A stretch of DNA of 11,897 bases from CBDULX01 sp965368175 (lineage in GTDB: Bacteria; Pseudomonadota; Gammaproteobacteria; SZUA-229): assembly GCA_965368175.1 (NCBI GenBank), contig CBDULX010000091.1, positions 1 to 11,897 of the forward strand, written 5' to 3'. The position numbers and the translations under genes are program-made. Below the pieces are notes generated by a model. The model did no database searches and was not told where the DNA came from. It saw nothing but the letters and a program-made list of their open reading frames with translations. Below, in pieces: positions 5,418 to 11,897 of the stretch (its first letter is position 1; every line of letters begins with the position of its first letter).

Positions 5418-6488
5418 ATGGGTCTAATTAGACATGAAGTCTACAATTTCCGTAATTTGCACCAGGTTCAGATCGACCCTGGTGCAGGTCTGAATTTAAT
5501 AACCGGACCTAATACTTCTGGTAAAACATCCTTACTCGAAAGCATTTTTTATCTAAGCTATGGCCGTTCATTCAGAAGTGGCCAATTCAGGGATTTAATC
5601 GAATACCATCAGGATTATTTCAGGCTCATTTCCAGAATATCTACTGATGACTCGATTTCATATCTGGGCATAGAAAAATCACCAAATCACCAGTTAATCA
5701 GACTTAATAAAGAACCCGTTATTCGCCTGACGGATCTATCACTATTACTCCCCGTAATTGCTATCCATCCAGACAGCCATCAGTTGATCACCGCAGGTCC
5801 TGATAATCGGCGTCAATATATGGACTGGGGAGTGTTCCACGTGGAACATCTGTTCCTGCAAAACTGGAAAACCTACAAAACAGCATTATCACAGAGGAAT
5901 GCAGCGTTACGGACACAGCAACCCGATAAACTCTGTCAGTTGTGGAATGCCGCCCTGATTGTGTCAGCTCAGTCTATTGATCATGCCCGTGTTCGCTATG
6001 TTGAAAGGCTAACTCAGCAGATTAAACACTATGCCGGGTTCCTCTTTCCTGAATCCACAGTTGATATTGTTTATAAAAAGGGGTGGAGTCAGGACTATGG
6101 TTTTGAGGAAACTCTTGTAACTCAACTCGATAAAGACAGGCAAAAAGGTTTTACTCAAAATGGACCCCATCGTGCAGATCTTAAAATCACCATAGATGGA
6201 AAATCTGCACAGACATCTATATCCAGAGGACAGCAAAAAAAACTGGTCGCTTTGTTAAAGTTATCACAGCTGAGTCTCTTCCTGGAAGATTCAAACAGGA
6301 CCTGTATTTTACTCTATGATGATTTGCCTGCAGAACTGGATAATCAAAATCAATCTATTCTGATGGAGTTGTTATCCGGCATGAATATACAGGCGTTTAT
6401 TACTGCCATAGATGCAAATTCACTGGAAGTGAATAACTGGTCATCGGTTGAAATGTTCCACGTGGAACAAGGTAAAATTATCACCTAA
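5418..6488 (+). CDS. recF: DNA replication and repair protein RecF
   Basis: RecF is an SMC-like ABC ATPase that, with RecO and RecR, loads RecA at single-strand gaps. The product has 356 aa (E. coli 357). It shows Walker A GPNTSGKTS at 30-38, LSYGRSFRSGQFRDLI following it, FTQNGPHRADL at about 245-255, the ABC signature SISRGQQKKL at 267-276, and Walker B with D-loop LLYDDLPAELD at 298-308. The ATG at 5418 gives MGLIRHEVYNFRNL, the typical start. No Shine-Dalgarno sequence precedes it and the dnaN stop is only 8 bp upstream, so translation probably depends on ribosomes finishing dnaN, which would keep levels low. Two parS palindromes lie in the gene, encoding VFHVEH (139-144) and MFHVEQ (346-351). 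Confidence 0.97.
   Translation: MGLIRHEVYNFRNLHQVQIDPGAGLNLITGPNTSGKTSLLESIFYLSYGRSFRSGQFRDLIEYHQDYFRLISRISTDDSISYLGIEKSPNHQLIRLNKEPVIRLTDLSLLLPVIAIHPDSHQLITAGPDNRRQYMDWGVFHVEHLFLQNWKTYKTALSQRNAALRTQQPDKLCQLWNAALIVSAQSIDHARVRYVERLTQQIKHYAGFLFPESTVDIVYKKGWSQDYGFEETLVTQLDKDRQKGFTQNGPHRADLKITIDGKSAQTSISRGQQKKLVALLKLSQLSLFLEDSNRTCILLYDDLPAELDNQNQSILMELLSGMNIQAFITAIDANSLEVNNWSSVEMFHVEQGKIIT
5833..5848. promoter_or_regulatory. parS: parS centromere-like site 1 (ParB binding), inside recF
   Basis: TGTTCCACGTGGAACA is a perfect 16-bp palindrome. It equals the parS form known from pseudomonads and closely resembles the general bacterial consensus TGTTTCACGTGAAACA. ParB binds such sites near oriC and loads the segregation complex and SMC. 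parA and parB are not in the window; in this gene order they usually lie beyond mnmE-mnmG to the left. A third half-site TGTTCC follows at 5851-5856. Confidence 0.93.
6454..6469. promoter_or_regulatory. parS: parS centromere-like site 2 (ParB binding), at the 3' end of recF
   Basis: TGTTCCACGTGGAACA is identical to the first site, 621 bp downstream and in the same codon phase. It lies 17 bp before the recF stop codon. Two exact copies of a 16-bp palindrome within one gene near oriC make chance very unlikely. Confidence 0.93.
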
Positions 6489-6537
6489 AGACGTGAAATA
6501 GAGGCTTCATTTTAGCCCATGCCGAGGCAATCTCAGG

Positions 6538-6543
6538 TATAAT
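6538..6543 (+). promoter_or_regulatory. Candidate -10 element of a gyrB promoter
   Basis: TATAAT, a perfect -10 hexamer, lies 27 bp before the gyrB ATG in the 81-bp recF-gyrB gap. No -35 hexamer is evident (17 bp upstream reads GCCCAT). Transcription would start near 6550, leaving a leader of about 20 nt with the ribosome-binding site. Gyrase genes often have their own supercoiling-sensitive promoter, but that cannot be read from the sequence. Confidence 0.5.
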
Positions 6544-6569
6544 AATTCGTTCTTTATCAGGGGATTTAT

Positions 6570-8987
6570 ATGAGCGAAGCCGCCACCTACAATTCATCGA
6601 ATATCAAGGTTTTAAAAGGACTTGATGCCGTTAGAAAGCGTCCCGGAATGTACATCGGTGATACCGATGACGGTACGGGATTACACCACATGGTATTTGA
6701 GGTGGTTGATAATTCTATCGATGAAGCACTGGCGGGTCACTGCACAGAGATTACAGTCAAAATACATACTGATAACTCCATTACTGTGTCTGACAATGGC
6801 CGTGGTATTCCGGTGGATATTCACCCGGAGGAAGGGGTGTCCGCAGCTCAGGTGATTATGACAGTGCTGCATGCCGGTGGTAAGTTTGATGATAATTCAT
6901 ACAAAGTTTCCGGTGGCTTACATGGAGTGGGTGTTTCTGTGGTGAATGCGCTATCAGAAAAGCTGATATTAACCATTCACCGTGATGGAAAGATTCATCA
7001 GCAGGAGTATCACCTGGGTGAACCATTGACCGATATGCAGGTAATCGGTGAAACAGAAAAAACCGGTTCTGAAGTGAAGTTCTGGGCCAGCCCAGGTACC
7101 TTTACCAATATTGAATATCATTACGACATACTGGCTAAACGCCTGAGAGAATTGTCTTTCCTTAACTCCGGTGTTCGCATCGTCCTAAAAGATAATCGTA
7201 GCGATAAAGAAGATGTTTTTGAATACGAAGGTGGTATTCGATCTTTTGTAGCGCATCTAAATAAAAATAAAACACCTCTGCATGAGCATGTACTTTACTT
7301 TGATATGCAAAAAGAAGGTGTAGGGGTTGAAGTGGCTATGCAATGGAATGATTCCTACCAGGAAAATATATTCTGTTTTACCAATAATATTCCACAACGG
7401 GATGGTGGCAGCCATCTGGCCGGTTTTCGTTCAGCCCTGACTCGAAGCCTGAATCAGTACATGGAAAAGGAAGGGGTTGCTAAGAAATCCAAAGTTAATA
7501 CTACCGGTGATGATGCTCGTGAAGGATTGATGGCGGTTCTGTCGGTTAAAGTACCTGATCCCAAGTTTTCTTCCCAGACTAAAGATAAACTGGTGTCCTC
7601 GGAAGTGAAGGCGATTGTGGAATCCGCTATGACGGAAAAACTTCAGGAATACCTTCTTGAAAATCCATCGGATGCCAGGGCCATTACCAGTAAAATTATT
7701 GAAGCAGCGCGTGCCAGAGAAGCAGCACGTAAAGCTCGAGAAATGACTCGTCGCAAAGGCGCATTAGATATTGCAGGTCTGCCAGGTAAATTGGCAGATT
7801 GCCAGGAAAAAGACCCGGCTCAATCTGAACTGTACCTGGTGGAGGGTGATTCAGCAGGAGGTTCTGCTAAACAGGGACGAGATCGCAGAACCCAGGCCAT
7901 ATTGCCACTAAAGGGTAAAATTCTGAATGTGGAAAAAGCCCGCTTTGACAAAATGCTGTCCTCTGCAGAAGTGGGCACTCTGATCACCGCTCTGGGTTGT
8001 GGTATTGGCAAGGATGACTATAACCCTGACAAGATGCGTTATCACCGCCTTATCATCATGACCGATGCAGACGTGGATGGCTCACATATTCGCACCCTGT
8101 TACTGACCTTCTTCTACCGTCAAATGCCGGAATTAATTGAACGAGGATATATTTACATTGCCCAGCCACCTTTATACAAGGTGAAAAAAGGTAAGCAGGA
8201 ACGCTATGTAAAGGATGATGATGAGTTAAATGCATACTTACTGCAACTAGCTCTAGGTAATGCCAAACTTCATGTAGATGAGGACACACCGGCTATATCT
8301 GAAACGGCACTTGAAGATCTGGCTCGAAATTATATGAGTGTGAAAAACGTTACTAAGCGCCTGGCTCGATATTATGACGATACTATTTTAAAGTGCTTAC
8401 CCAACATTGTGGCTATCCAGCTCGATATGCTAAAAGACGAAACAGCTGCTTTAGAATGGGGTAAACCTCTTATGGCCGCTCTGGAAGAGATCAGCACCTC
8501 AGGAGTTAAGTATCAGGTTTCTGTGGCCGGGCCGGATGAAGATAAATTGTATGTAATAAAAGTAGTGAAGCTGGTGCATGGGCTTGAGCATGAGTTTATT
8601 TTTGATTATGAGTTTTTTAATTCTCCAGAATATCAATTAATCGCAGAGCTGAGTGGAAAATTACATGGCCTGTTTAGTGACAGAGCTTATATCCAGCGTG
8701 GTGAAAAAACACAGGTGGTTAGCCAATTCTCTGAAGTCATTGAATGGTTATTCGAGGAAGCTAAAAAAGGCTTAACTATACAGCGATATAAAGGTCTGGG
8801 GGAAATGAACGCAGATCAGCTATGGGATACCACCATGAATCCAGAAACTCGTCGCATGCTGCAGGTAAGGGTTGAAGATGCCATTGCTGCGGATGAAGTA
8901 TTCACCACCTTGATGGGTGATCAGGTGGAGCCTAGAAGAGAGTTCATTGAAAAGAATGCTCTGTCTGCAATGAATATAGATACCTGA
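6570..8987 (+). CDS. gyrB: DNA gyrase subunit B (type IIA topoisomerase, ATPase subunit)
   Basis: GyrB forms an A2B2 complex with GyrA and uses ATP to introduce negative supercoils ahead of forks. The product has 805 aa (E. coli 804). The GHKL ATPase domain has EVVDNSIDEALAG with Glu44 and Asn48, DNGRGIP at 75-81, and GGLHGVG at 115-121. The transducer domain has QTKDKL with Gln336 and Lys338. The TOPRIM metal site has EGDSAGG with Glu425 and DADVDGSH with Asp499, Asp501 and Asp503. The tail shows QRYKGLGEMNADQLWDTTMN and DQVEPRREFIEKNAL. The long insert of about 165 residues within the C-terminal half, typical of gammaproteobacteria, is present (about 560-730). The ATG has a strong AGGGGA Shine-Dalgarno sequence at 6559-6564. 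It is the last gene of the cluster, with a terminator about 110 bp downstream. Confidence 0.98.
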   Translation: MSEAATYNSSNIKVLKGLDAVRKRPGMYIGDTDDGTGLHHMVFEVVDNSIDEALAGHCTEITVKIHTDNSITVSDNGRGIPVDIHPEEGVSAAQVIMTVLHAGGKFDDNSYKVSGGLHGVGVSVVNALSEKLILTIHRDGKIHQQEYHLGEPLTDMQVIGETEKTGSEVKFWASPGTFTNIEYHYDILAKRLRELSFLNSGVRIVLKDNRSDKEDVFEYEGGIRSFVAHLNKNKTPLHEHVLYFDMQKEGVGVEVAMQWNDSYQENIFCFTNNIPQRDGGSHLAGFRSALTRSLNQYMEKEGVAKKSKVNTTGDDAREGLMAVLSVKVPDPKFSSQTKDKLVSSEVKAIVESAMTEKLQEYLLENPSDARAITSKIIEAARAREAARKAREMTRRKGALDIAGLPGKLADCQEKDPAQSELYLVEGDSAGGSAKQGRDRRTQAILPLKGKILNVEKARFDKMLSSAEVGTLITALGCGIGKDDYNPDKMRYHRLIIMTDADVDGSHIRTLLLTFFYRQMPELIERGYIYIAQPPLYKVKKGKQERYVKDDDELNAYLLQLALGNAKLHVDEDTPAISETALEDLARNYMSVKNVTKRLARYYDDTILKCLPNIVAIQLDMLKDETAALEWGKPLMAALEEISTSGVKYQVSVAGPDEDKLYVIKVVKLVHGLEHEFIFDYEFFNSPEYQLIAELSGKLHGLFSDRAYIQRGEKTQVVSQFSEVIEWLFEEAKKGLTIQRYKGLGEMNADQLWDTTMNPETRRMLQVRVEDAIAADEVFTTLMGDQVEPRREFIEKNALSAMNIDT

Positions 8988-9000
8988 TATATACGGCGTT

Positions 9001-9022
9001 AGCAGGGAAGTTTTTCCCCGCT
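9001..9022 (+). other. Small hairpin just after gyrB
   Basis: AGC-a-GGGAA, a GTTT loop, then TTCCC-c-GCT can pair as an 8-bp stem with one mismatch, 13 bp after the gyrB stop. There is no T-run after it, so it is more likely a 3'-end stabiliser or pausing hairpin than a terminator. It may be chance. Confidence 0.3.
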
Positions 9023-9096
9023 TCATCAGTTAGTGGATGAGTTATTGGAATCATTATTATAGTAATTAACGGTTGTTCTCGAAAGGACATGTCCAT

Positions 9097-9125
9097 AAAA
9101 AAAGCGCCTTAAAGGCGCTTTTTTT
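9097..9125. terminator. Bidirectional rho-independent terminator between gyrB and the PstS-like gene
   Basis: A run of seven A, GCGCC, a TTAAA loop, GGCGC and a run of seven T make a strong symmetrical stem-loop with a U-tract in both transcripts. It ends the gyrB transcript, and on the minus strand it lies 46 bp beyond the stop of the convergent PstS-like gene. A 10-bp palindrome GGACATGTCC (9085-9094) adjoins it. Confidence 0.93.
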
Positions 9126-9171
9126 GTTTTATAGTTCAGGGAGTCATGAGCTCATCAGAGGCTCATTATCT

Positions 9172-10065
9172 TTAATGTGAAGTGTAATCGTTAGACGATA
9201 TCTTTTGCGCCATCTGATCCTGCTGGACCTGTTTCATGACCAGGACCAGAGCCTCCAGATAAGGTACTACACCATTTTTTTTCATAATTTTACGACCTAT
9301 AGAACTATGGGCAAAATTTATGAAATCCTGGATGGCATCCATATTCTTACTCCTGGGGTTATAGGTCAGGAATAGAGGTCGATACAGACTGTATTTACCA
9401 CGTCTTATACTCAGGTAATCAGGTTTTTTACCATCCAGTGTCAAAATTTTAAGATCGCGTAAACGGGCACTGCTGATGCCCGAGATACCTATGGAATTTT
9501 CATCTTCAAGAATGGCTTTTTCCAGCGGGCCACTGGATTTAAATTCCTTTGTTGTTGAAAATATTTTTTCCGGGTTTGCAAATATGAGTTTACGAATGGT
9601 ATAACCCACACCGGATATTTTACCTGCACGGGTAAACAACCTGACAGGAGCATCTTTTCCACCCAGTTGTTTCCAGTTAGTGATTTTGCCGGAATATAAA
9701 TCGTGGACCTGTTGAAGTGTTATATCCTGAACGGGGTTGTTTTTATTGACGATAACCACGAGTGCGTCCCAGGCTACAGGCTCAAAGGCTACAGATTCCT
9801 CAACTTCATTTCCCGGAAGTGAAAAGCGGCAGGCACCGCCTAGATCGGTAGTATTATCAACTACCTGACGAATACCTTTGGTAGCGCCACCGCCTTGCAG
9901 ATTGATAGAAATCCCTTTTATCTCTTCAAATGCTTTTGCAAGATCGGTCATATAAGCTTTTTTACTGATACCACAACCAGACCAGTTAAGATTGTTGGTA
10001 GCCAGGCTGTTTAGAGGGATGGTTAATGGTAATATCGTTAAGATATAAAAGATAAATTGCCGCAT
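9172..10065 (-). CDS. Exported PstS-like substrate-binding protein (orphan)
   Basis: This 297-aa protein has a signal peptide (about 1-22, hydrophobic stretch FIFYILTILPLTIPL, likely cleavage after NSLA), so it is expected in the periplasm. The body fits the PstS-like, type II periplasmic binding fold: AYMTDLAKAFEEIKGISINL, GGGATKGIRQVVDNTTDLGG, AWDALVVIVNKNNPV, LQQVHDLYSGKITNWKQLGG, and TRAGKISGVGYTIRKLIF at the position where PstS contacts phosphate with Arg/Ser/Gly/Thr. It is odd in two places: GCGIS replaces the usual GSGTS-like first loop, and LGGACRFS replaces the usual D-I-G-x-S-R block. Cys31 and Cys79 could form a disulphide. No permease or ATPase genes lie beside it, so it may serve a distant pst operon, act in signalling, or bind another anion. 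The start ATG has GGGG about 8 nt upstream. The C-terminal 20 residues are Gln/Ser-rich. Confidence 0.85.
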   Translation of the reverse strand: MRQFIFYILTILPLTIPLNSLATNNLNWSGCGISKKAYMTDLAKAFEEIKGISINLQGGGATKGIRQVVDNTTDLGGACRFSLPGNEVEESVAFEPVAWDALVVIVNKNNPVQDITLQQVHDLYSGKITNWKQLGGKDAPVRLFTRAGKISGVGYTIRKLIFANPEKIFSTTKEFKSSGPLEKAILEDENSIGISGISSARLRDLKILTLDGKKPDYLSIRRGKYSLYRPLFLTYNPRSKNMDAIQDFINFAHSSIGRKIMKKNGVVPYLEALVLVMKQVQQDQMAQKISSNDYTSH

Positions 10066-10248
10066 ACTATATAGCCCCGGTCGTAAGACAGGTAATTAAA
10101 AAAATGTGTCACGCTGATGATTCGTAAATTTGGCTAACGAATTTATAATTATTAGTTTTTTATCATTTTTTTTAATTATAGGATTAATAACACATATATC
10201 ACTTTAAGTGAAGTAGCATTATAACTGACTGATTATTTTATATTAATT
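10066..10248. other. Divergent AT-rich intergenic region
   Basis: This 183-bp spacer separates the start codons of the PstS-like gene (leftward) and prlC (rightward). It contains ATTCGT(10120-10125)/ACGAAT(10137-10142), an inverted repeat with 11 bp between its arms. It also contains TCACTT-T-AAGTGA at 10199-10211 and possible plus-strand -10 hexamers TATAAT (10144-10149) and TATAAC (10220-10225), neither with a good -35. I found no clear Pho box and no RNA gene. Confidence 0.5.
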
Positions 10249-11897
10249 ATGACTAATTTAGAATCTATTATTACGACACTTCCTCATTTTTCTAACCTAA
10301 AACCAGCAGAAATTGAATCGCATCTCGATACTCTGTTAGAAAAAAACAGGGTAGAAATTGAAAACCTGTGCAATCGTTATGATCAGGGTGAAAACATCAG
10401 TTGGCAGGAATGGTCCTGTTTACTTGAACAACTGGATAATGAACTTTCCAGACAGTGGTCGCCTGTAAGACACCTGAACTCAGTTATGAACAATGATGAT
10501 CTTAGAAAAGCTCATGATGCCTGTATTCCAAAATTGAGTCGCTATGGAACTGAAATGGCCCAGCATCTGGGTTTATATAAACTATATCAGACGATTCGAA
10601 ACAGTGATCAATTCAGCTCCTTGCAGCAGGCCGATAAAAAAGTCATAGAAAATGCATTATTGAGATTCAAATTAAACGGTATAACGCTGGATGAAGATGA
10701 TAAAGAATTGTTCAAACAGCATAAGCAGAAACTGGCAGAATTAAAGACGAACTTTGAACATAATATACTGGATGCCACACAGGCATGGCAATTACATATT
10801 AAACGGGAATCTGACCTTGGCGGGCTACCTGAATATGTAAAGGCAATGGGTAAACAGAACGCCAAAGCAGAAAAAGAACCTGGCTGGATCTTTAGCCTTG
10901 ATGCGCCTTCATACCTTTCTATTCTGATGTTCTCGAATAGCAGGGTCATTCGCAGGGAAATGTATGAAGCCTATGTAACAAGAGCTTCAGATCAGGGACC
11001 TGATGCCGGTAAATATGACAATTCAGAAAATATGCTGAGTTTGCTAGAGCATCGGAAAGAGATGGCCCGGTTACTTGGATTTGAAAATTACGCTGAATTA
11101 TCAATCGCGGATAAGATGGCAGAAAACACAACCGAGGTGATTAAATTCCTGAATGACCTGGTCGAAAAATCAAAGCCACAGGCGGAAAAAGAATTTATAG
11201 AGTTAGAAAATTTCGCTCGTGATGAGTTGTCCATTGAAGATTTCTCTGCCTGGGACGTGGCATATGCTTCAGAAAAGCTCAAACAAAAAGCATATGGTAT
11301 TAGCCAGGAAGAATTGAAGCCCTATTTTTCTGCGCCTAAAGTAATATCGGGTATGTTTGAAATAGTCCATCGACTTTATGGTATTAGCATCGAACAGCAG
11401 CTGAATGTAGATGTCTGGCATCAAGATGTGCAGTTTTATACCATTAAAGATCAGCTGGGTGATTTACGTGGTGGATTTTACCTTGACCTCTATGCCCGTA
11501 ATAATAAACGTGGCGGTGCCTGGATGGATGAATGTCTGGGTCGAGTAATGAATGATCAGCTTAATCAGTTACCGGTAGCCTATTTAACCTGTAATTTAAC
11601 GCCACCAGTAGGCGATGATCCAGCATTGTTGACTCATGATGAAGTGACCACATTGTTCCATGAATTTGGTCATGGTTTACATCATATGCTCACACAGATT
11701 AATCGATTGTTTGTGTCAGGTATTAGTGGGGTCGAGTGGGATGCCGTCGAATTACCCAGTCAGTTTATGGAAAACTGGTGCTGGGAAAAAGAAGGCCTGG
11801 ATTGTATTGCCCGTCATTACCTGACTGGTGAGGCATTGCCTGACGAGTTGTTTAACAAAATGATTCGAGCTAAAAATTTCCAGTCAGCCATGACCAT
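10249..11897 (+). CDS. prlC: Oligopeptidase A (M3 zinc metallopeptidase), 3' end outside the window
   Basis: The open frame from the ATG at 10249 covers 549 complete codons to the window edge. E. coli oligopeptidase A has 680 residues, so about 130 are missing. This cytoplasmic enzyme degrades short peptides, including cleaved signal peptides. The zinc site is HEFGH at 471-475 with a probable third ligand Glu501 in DAVELPSQFMENW. Other family blocks are VRHLNSVMN, TRASDQGPDAGKYDNS, LLGFENYAELSIADKMAEN, SAWDVAYASEKLKQ, GGFYLDLYARNNKRGGAWMD and VAYLTCN. The N-terminus, MTNLESIITTLPHFSNLKP, lines up with E. coli's, supporting this start, although the Shine-Dalgarno sequence is poor. It diverges from the PstS-like gene and shows no frame disruption. 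Confidence 0.96.
   Translation, partial: MTNLESIITTLPHFSNLKPAEIESHLDTLLEKNRVEIENLCNRYDQGENISWQEWSCLLEQLDNELSRQWSPVRHLNSVMNNDDLRKAHDACIPKLSRYGTEMAQHLGLYKLYQTIRNSDQFSSLQQADKKVIENALLRFKLNGITLDEDDKELFKQHKQKLAELKTNFEHNILDATQAWQLHIKRESDLGGLPEYVKAMGKQNAKAEKEPGWIFSLDAPSYLSILMFSNSRVIRREMYEAYVTRASDQGPDAGKYDNSENMLSLLEHRKEMARLLGFENYAELSIADKMAENTTEVIKFLNDLVEKSKPQAEKEFIELENFARDELSIEDFSAWDVAYASEKLKQKAYGISQEELKPYFSAPKVISGMFEIVHRLYGISIEQQLNVDVWHQDVQFYTIKDQLGDLRGGFYLDLYARNNKRGGAWMDECLGRVMNDQLNQLPVAYLTCNLTPPVGDDPALLTHDEVTTLFHEFGHGLHHMLTQINRLFVSGISGVEWDAVELPSQFMENWCWEKEGLDCIARHYLTGEALPDELFNKMIRAKNFQSAMT

Noticed and set aside
7928..7936. Relaxed DnaA box TGTGGAAAA in gyrB
   Set aside because: It matches only the degenerate consensus and encodes conserved GyrB residues (NVEKA), so it is expected by chance.
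9147..9164. TGAGC/GCTCA inverted repeat just past the PstS-like stop
   Set aside because: It has only five pairs and no T-run, and the strong terminator at 9097-9125 already explains transcript ends.
10066..10140. Possible Pho box upstream of the PstS-like gene
   Set aside because: A single CTGTC half-site is present on the minus strand, but no second copy lies 11 bp away, so it does not support PhoB control.
10608..11282. Three minus-strand open frames opposite prlC
   Set aside because: They run antisense to a continuous, family-matching oligopeptidase frame, and their Ser/Cys-rich products are typical of reverse-complement noise.

Overview
The window is the chromosomal replication-origin neighbourhood of a gammaproteobacterium outside the enteric group, together with the start of an accessory stretch to its right. 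The evidence is the conserved gene order mnmE-yidC-yidD-rnpA-rpmH (minus strand) against dnaA-dnaN-recF-gyrB (plus strand). Further support comes from the lengths and sequences of the proteins, which match gammaproteobacterial families closely (GyrB of 805 aa with the long C-terminal insert, DnaN of 366 aa, RecF of 356 aa). There are also two copies of a parS-type palindrome in the form familiar from pseudomonads. By eye the DNA is moderately AT-rich. I cannot name the genus.

Left part (1-2535, all minus strand). Transcription runs leftward from a strong sigma70-type promoter at 2579-2607 through rpmH (ribosomal protein L34), rnpA (RNase P protein), yidD and yidC (membrane protein insertion) towards mnmE (tRNA modification GTPase). 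Only the first 14 codons of mnmE lie in the window. Between yidC and mnmE sits a long imperfect hairpin (52-126) with a perfect 15-bp outer stem. It ends 7 nt before the mnmE start codon.

Centre (2536-8987, plus strand). The rpmH-dnaA spacer holds divergent promoters and two palindromes. dnaA is followed by a 228-bp gap with five DnaA boxes (three perfect) and an almost pure A/T stretch just before dnaN. This is the likely oriC. dnaN, recF and gyrB follow as a co-directional cluster: initiator, sliding clamp, recombination mediator and gyrase. Two identical 16-bp parS palindromes lie inside recF, 621 bp apart and in the same reading frame, so segregation sites are written into protein-coding sequence about 1.5-2.2 kb from the origin.

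Right part (8988-11897). A bidirectional rho-independent terminator separates gyrB from a convergent minus-strand gene for an exported PstS-like substrate-binding protein, with no transporter genes beside it. A divergent 183-bp AT-rich spacer follows, then prlC (oligopeptidase A, M3 metallopeptidase), cut off by the window end after 549 codons.

Most of the window is a well-known core region and I see no wholly new system. The points most worth a second look are the parS pair inside recF, the layout of the DnaA boxes and unwinding region, the hairpin on the mnmE leader, and the atypical, isolated PstS-like protein.
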